Below are positions 60,635 to 64,000 of a DNA stretch of 64,000 nucleotides, one piece after another. The DNA lies in assembly GCF_030406905.1 (NCBI RefSeq), contig NZ_CP129137.1:5983501-6047500 (forward strand), read 5' to 3'. This DNA is from Streptomyces sp. HUAS CB01. GTDB taxonomy: Bacteria; Actinomycetota; Actinomycetes; Streptomycetales; Streptomycetaceae. The notes beneath the pieces were generated by a model. It was not told the origin of the DNA, made no database searches, and worked only from the letters and a program-made list of their open reading frames with translations. A program made the translations under genes and the position numbers. Numbering within the stretch: position 1 is the first letter of the stretch; each line of letters begins with the position of its first letter.

Positions 60635-61636
60635 ATGCGCACCCGCCACGTCTACCACGCCGTCGACTCGCACACCGAAGGGATGCCCACACGGGTCGTC
60701 ACCGGAGGCGTCGGCGTCGTCCCCGGCGCCACCATGGCCGAACGCCGGCTGCACTTCGCCGAACACCTCGACGACGTCCGCACCCTGCTGATGTACGAGC
60801 CGCGCGGCCACTCCGCCATGAGCGGTGCGATCCTGCAGCCGCCCACCCGGCCCGACGCCGACCACGGGGTGCTGTTCATCGAGGTGTCGGGACTGCTGCC
60901 GATGTGCGGCCACGGAACCATCGGCGTCGCCACCGTCCTCGTCGAGACCGGCATGGTGCCCGTCACCGAACCGGTCACCACCGTCCGCCTCGACACCCCC
61001 GCCGGACTCGTCTCCGCCGACGTCCACGTCGAGGACGGCGAGGCACGCTCCGTCACGCTCACCAACGTGCCCTCCTTCTGCCTCGGACTCGACCTCAAGG
61101 CCGAGGTCCCCGGCCACGGCACCGTCACCTACGACATCGCGTACGGCGGCAACTTCTACGCCTTCGTCTCCCTCGACGCCCTCGGGCTGCCCTTCGACCG
61201 CGACCGCAAGGACGACCTGCTCGCCGCCGGCCTCGCCGTCATGGACGCCATCAACGCCACCGACCGGCCCGTCCACCCCGAGGACCCCGGCATCGCCGGC
61301 GTCAAGCACGTCTACCTCACCGCACCCGGCTCGGACGCCGTACGGTCCCGGCACGCCATGGCCATCCACCCGGGCTGGTTCGACCGCTCCCCTTGCGGCA
61401 CCGGCACCAGCGCCCGCATGGCGCAGCTCCACGCACGGGGCGAGCTCCCCCTCGGCCGGGACTTCGTCAACGAGTCCTTCATCGGAACCGAGTTCACCGG
61501 GCGCCTCGTCGGGGAGACCACCGTCGGCGGACTGCCCGCCGTGATCCCCACCGTCACGGGCCGGGCCTGGATCACCGGCACCGCCCAGTACTTCCTCGAT
61601 CCGTCCGACCCGTTCCCCGGAGGCTTCCTCCTGTGA
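60635..61636 (+). CDS. Proline racemase family: 4-hydroxyproline 2-epimerase-like
   Basis: The 333-residue enzyme inverts the alpha carbon by a two-base mechanism. Both catalytic Cys are present: PMCGHGTIGVA and DRSPCGTGTSARMA. DSHTEGMPTRVVTGG at the N-terminus and GGNFYAFVSLDALGLPF are typical of the proline racemase/4-hydroxyproline epimerase family. In this operon, conversion of trans-4-hydroxy-L-proline to cis-4-hydroxy-D-proline, the substrate of the upstream dehydrogenase, is the likely reaction. GAGAAGGGG precedes the ATG. GTGA overlap with the next gene. Confidence 0.93.
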   Translation: MRTRHVYHAVDSHTEGMPTRVVTGGVGVVPGATMAERRLHFAEHLDDVRTLLMYEPRGHSAMSGAILQPPTRPDADHGVLFIEVSGLLPMCGHGTIGVATVLVETGMVPVTEPVTTVRLDTPAGLVSADVHVEDGEARSVTLTNVPSFCLGLDLKAEVPGHGTVTYDIAYGGNFYAFVSLDALGLPFDRDRKDDLLAAGLAVMDAINATDRPVHPEDPGIAGVKHVYLTAPGSDAVRSRHAMAIHPGWFDRSPCGTGTSARMAQLHARGELPLGRDFVNESFIGTEFTGRLVGETTVGGLPAVIPTVTGRAWITGTAQYFLDPSDPFPGGFLL

Positions 61637-62820
61637 CCGCGCCGACCTCACCCACTCCGGCCACCGCGCCGACCCCACCCGCTGCGCCGACATCCGGGAG
61701 CGCGCCGCCGCCCGCGGCTCCGCGGGCCGTCCCGGACGCACCGGCCGGAACGAACCGTCCGGCGCCGGTGCCCCAGGCCCCGCCAGGCGCCGGGCCGTTG
61801 ACGACCGTCCGCACCACCGACTACCACACGGCCGGTGAACCCTTCCGCATCGTCGCAGGAGGACTGCCCCCGGTCCCCGGCGGCACCGTCGCCGAGCGCT
61901 GCGCCAACGCCATCGGCGCCGGAGGCTCAGCCACCGCTCCCCGGCCCGGCGCGATCGACGACATCCGCCGGCTCCTCGTCCAGGAGCCGCGCGGTCACGC
62001 GGGAATGTACGGCGGCTTCGTGGTGCCACCGGACGACGAAGGCGCGGATCTCGGCGTCCTGTTCTGGCACAAGGACGGCTACTCCACCGCCTGCGGGCAC
62101 GGCACGATCGCTCTCGGCGCCTGGGCCGTCGACAGCGGCCGCGTCACGGCACCCGACGACGGCTCCGTGCGGGTCCGGATCGACGTGCCGTCCGGCCGCG
62201 TCACGGCCACCGTCCACCGCGCGGACGGCCGCACCACCGCCGTCACCTTCCGCAACGTCCCCGCCCGGGTGACGGCCCGGAAGGTCCCGGTCGCCACCGG
62301 CTTCGGCACGGCGGACGTCGACATCGCCCACGCCGGGGCCTGCTACGCCTCCGTGCCCGCCGCGCAGCTCGGTCTCGACGTGGACCGCGCCTCACTGCCC
62401 CGACTCGTCCGCGCCGGACGCGAGATCAGGGCCGCGCTCGCCGGTCACCCCGCCACCTGGCACCCCGACAGCCCCCTGCTGTCGGGTGTCTACGGGGTGA
62501 TATTGCACGAGGAACTCCCCGAGACCGCGGCCGGACCGGCCCAGGCCAACGTGACCGTCTTCGCAGACGGCCAGATCGACCGCTCGCCCTGCGGCTCCGG
62601 CACCTCCGCACGCCTCGCCCTGCTCGCCGAGGACGGCAGGCTGGGCCCCGGCGACGTCCTCCACCACGAGTCCGTCATCGGCACGGTCTTCACGGGCCGC
62701 GTGGTCACCCGCACCGACGAGGGCACCGTCACCGAGGTCACCGGAACCGCCCACCGCACCGGCGAGCACACCTTCCTCCTCGACCCCGACGACACCCTCG
62801 CGACCGGATTCCTGCTGTGA
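61633..62820 (+). CDS. Second proline racemase family enzyme with Pro/Ala-rich N-terminal tail
   Basis: The 395-residue protein has a 55-residue low-complexity Pro/Ala/Thr leader, then the family fold: DYHTAGEPFRIVAGG, TACGHGTIALGA, GACYASVPAAQLGL and DRSPCGSGTSARLA. Both active-site Cys are kept, so it should be a racemase/epimerase; the trans-3-hydroxyproline dehydratases of the same family usually lack one of them. It may act on 3-hydroxyproline, the second collagen isomer. The GTG start overlaps the previous stop (GTGA) and has GGAGG 8 bases upstream, which supports translation of the unusual leader. Confidence 0.88.
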   Translation: MTAPTSPTPATAPTPPAAPTSGSAPPPAAPRAVPDAPAGTNRPAPVPQAPPGAGPLTTVRTTDYHTAGEPFRIVAGGLPPVPGGTVAERCANAIGAGGSATAPRPGAIDDIRRLLVQEPRGHAGMYGGFVVPPDDEGADLGVLFWHKDGYSTACGHGTIALGAWAVDSGRVTAPDDGSVRVRIDVPSGRVTATVHRADGRTTAVTFRNVPARVTARKVPVATGFGTADVDIAHAGACYASVPAAQLGLDVDRASLPRLVRAGREIRAALAGHPATWHPDSPLLSGVYGVILHEELPETAAGPAQANVTVFADGQIDRSPCGSGTSARLALLAEDGRLGPGDVLHHESVIGTVFTGRVVTRTDEGTVTEVTGTAHRTGEHTFLLDPDDTLATGFLL

Positions 62821-63776
62821 ACGAGCCCGCCCCGGACCTGCTCCACCTCGGCGCCGCCGACATCGCCCGGCTCCTCCCGCCGGCGGCCGCGGCCGACGCG
62901 GTCGAGGCCGCACTCCGCGGCGGCCTCGATCCGGAGGACTGCCCACCGCGCACCCAGGTCACCGTCCCGGCCGGGCAGTTGCTGCTCATGCCCGCGACCG
63001 CCGGCGGCCACGCCGGGGTGAAGATCGCGGGTGTCGCCCCGGCCAACCCCGCGCGCGGACTGCCGCGCATCACCGGCGGCTACCTGCTCCTCGACGCCCG
63101 GACCCTGGTCCCGCTGGCGCTCCTGGACGGCGCCGCGCTGACCGCGCTGCGCACCCCCGCCGTGTCCGCCGTCGCCCTGAGGCAGCTCGCCGCGCCCGAC
63201 ACCAGCCACGCGGTGATCTTCGGCGCCGGTCCCCAGGCGTACGGGCACCTCGAAGCGGCCCTCGCGGAAAGACCGTTGACCCGCGTGACGGTGGTCTCAC
63301 GACGCACGGAGCACGCCGAGCGACTCGCCGCCCACGCCCGCGCGCTCGGTCCGCACGCCCGTACCGGCACACCCGACGACGTGGCCGGCGCCGACCTCGT
63401 ACTGTGCTGCACCACCGCACGCGAGCCGCTGTTCGACGGCCGGCTGGTCCCCGACCACGCCACCGTCATCGCCGTCGGCTCCCACGAACCGGACGCCCGA
63501 GAGACCGACACCGCGCTCGTCCGCCGCTCGGCCGTCTACGTCGAGGCGCGCGCGGCCGCCCGGCGCGAGGCCGGGGACCTCCTCGTACCCGAGGCCGAGG
63601 GAGCCGTCGGGCCGGACCACATCAGGGGGACGCTCGCCGAACTGGCCACCGGCCGCACGGGGCCCGACGCCGGTCGTCCACAGCTCTTCAAGAGCGTCGG
63701 CATGGCCTGGGAGGATCTTGCCGTGGCCGCCGCCGTCCACAGGGCGGCCACGACCGGAGCGGGCGGGGAAACGTGA
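62817..63776 (+). CDS. Ornithine cyclodeaminase/mu-crystallin family (pyrroline-2-carboxylate reductase-like)
   Basis: The 319-residue NAD(P)H enzyme has the N-terminal substrate domain (LLMPATAGGHAGVKIAGVAPANPARGLP), a Rossmann fold with AVIFGAGPQAYGHLEAAL and ADLVLCCTTAREPLF, and VIAVGSHEPDARETD. Ornithine cyclodeaminases and 1-pyrroline-2-carboxylate reductases share this fold; next to hydroxyproline genes the reductase of the 3-hydroxyproline branch is more likely. GTG start overlaps the previous stop (GTGA), completing a chain of three translationally coupled genes. Confidence 0.9.
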   Translation: MNEPAPDLLHLGAADIARLLPPAAAADAVEAALRGGLDPEDCPPRTQVTVPAGQLLLMPATAGGHAGVKIAGVAPANPARGLPRITGGYLLLDARTLVPLALLDGAALTALRTPAVSAVALRQLAAPDTSHAVIFGAGPQAYGHLEAALAERPLTRVTVVSRRTEHAERLAAHARALGPHARTGTPDDVAGADLVLCCTTAREPLFDGRLVPDHATVIAVGSHEPDARETDTALVRRSAVYVEARAAARREAGDLLVPEAEGAVGPDHIRGTLAELATGRTGPDAGRPQLFKSVGMAWEDLAVAAAVHRAATTGAGGET

Positions 63777-63784
63777 CATTGTAC
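63773..63784. promoter_or_regulatory. GntR-type box 3 (GTGACATTGTAC)
   Basis: GTGACATTGTAC overlaps the stop codon of the preceding gene and lies 33 bases before the GntR-regulator start. It matches box 1 at 10 of 12 positions. Its place immediately before the regulator gene suggests autoregulation. Confidence 0.6.
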
Positions 63785-63817
63785 GCTTGCCCTCCACTGA
63801 TTCTCGGAGGAAGCGCC

Positions 63818-64000
63818 ATGGGGGACCTGAAGCAGATCGGCCTGATCACCGCTCAGGAGCGGCTGCGCGACCAGGTCGCCCATGCCCTGCGGGCCGCACT
63901 CGTCGCCGGTGAACTCCGCCCCGGCCATGTCTATTCCGCGCCGGGACTCGCCGCGGACTTCGGCATCTCCGCCACACCGGTCCGCGAGGCCATGCTGGAC
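63818..64000 (+). CDS. GntR-family regulator (truncated by window end)
   Basis: Only the first 61 codons are in the window. They encode the N-terminal winged helix-turn-helix of a GntR regulator: RLRDQVAHALRAALVAGELRPGHVYSAPGLAADFGISATPVREAMLD, in which ATPVREAM is the FadR/VanR-type signature. CGGAGG sits 7 bases before the ATG. It follows the racemase/reductase operon and a GTGACAT-type box, so it is the likely ligand-responsive repressor of the hydroxyproline genes. The effector domain lies outside the window. Confidence 0.9.
   Translation, partial: MGDLKQIGLITAQERLRDQVAHALRAALVAGELRPGHVYSAPGLAADFGISATPVREAMLD

Overview
The window is about 73% GC by eye, almost every gene is strongly G/C-biased at third codon positions, GTG/TTG starts are common and many genes overlap by 4 bases (ATGA/GTGA). 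Together with SepF, SpoIIE-type phosphatases, a gamma-butyrolactone synthase/receptor pair, DUF6099 and a tendamistat-like inhibitor, this points to a Streptomyces chromosome (accessory, arm-like gene content). No rRNA, tRNA, intact insertion sequence or CRISPR array was recognised.

Region 1 (1-20.2 kb) looks like a specialised-metabolite cluster. It opens with an SDR, an AfsA/ScbA-like butyrolactone synthase divergent from an ArpA/ScbR-like receptor, a second TetR regulator, two tandem Tat-exported bicovalent FAD oxidases, a small AtaL-like SRPBCC protein, an MFS exporter and another SDR. A small LuxR-type regulator follows, preceded by ten TGAC units spaced almost exactly 19 bp apart. Then comes a coherent chorismate-diverting operon: AsnB-type amidotransferase, class II DAHP synthase, EntA/DhbA-like dehydrogenase, PhzD, PhzE, a small alpha/beta-barrel protein, a 3-hydroxybenzoate-6-hydroxylase-like flavoprotein and a dedicated chorismate synthase. 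Known chemistry of these families predicts chorismate -> ADIC -> DHHA -> 3-hydroxyanthranilate, followed by ring hydroxylation and possibly amidation.

Region 2 (20.3-44 kb) is mixed: an alpha-amylase inhibitor of the tendamistat family, DUF402 and membrane proteins, a half-length aldehyde dehydrogenase, a broken EamA transporter end, two PAS/GAF/SpoIIE phosphatases, SepF, an ATPase coupled to a MazG-like pyrophosphohydrolase, an LLM flavoprotein, homocysteine methyltransferase, the Hen1/Pnkp RNA-repair pair, arginine deiminase, ornithine carbamoyltransferase and an amino-acid permease.

Region 3 (44.3-52.0 kb) is an aerobic CoA-thioester aromatic degradation locus, best read as the 2-aminobenzoyl-CoA (anthranilate) pathway: ligase, fused monooxygenase/old-yellow-enzyme reductase, enoyl-CoA hydratase, acyl-CoA dehydrogenase, RidA and a PaaX-like regulator. 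An identical operator architecture (TGAC-N4-GTCA) lies in front of both transcription units.

Region 4 (52.0-64 kb) appears to be a collagen-to-hydroxyproline utilisation island: M24 Xaa-Pro-type peptidase, secreted M9 collagenase, three-subunit D-hydroxyproline dehydrogenase, DapA-like deaminase, two proline-racemase-family enzymes, an ornithine-cyclodeaminase/pyrroline-2-carboxylate-reductase homologue and a GntR regulator cut by the window end. A 12-base motif close to GTGACATWKTAC stands in front of three transcription units, with a weaker match between the peptidase and collagenase genes, which suggests one GntR regulon.
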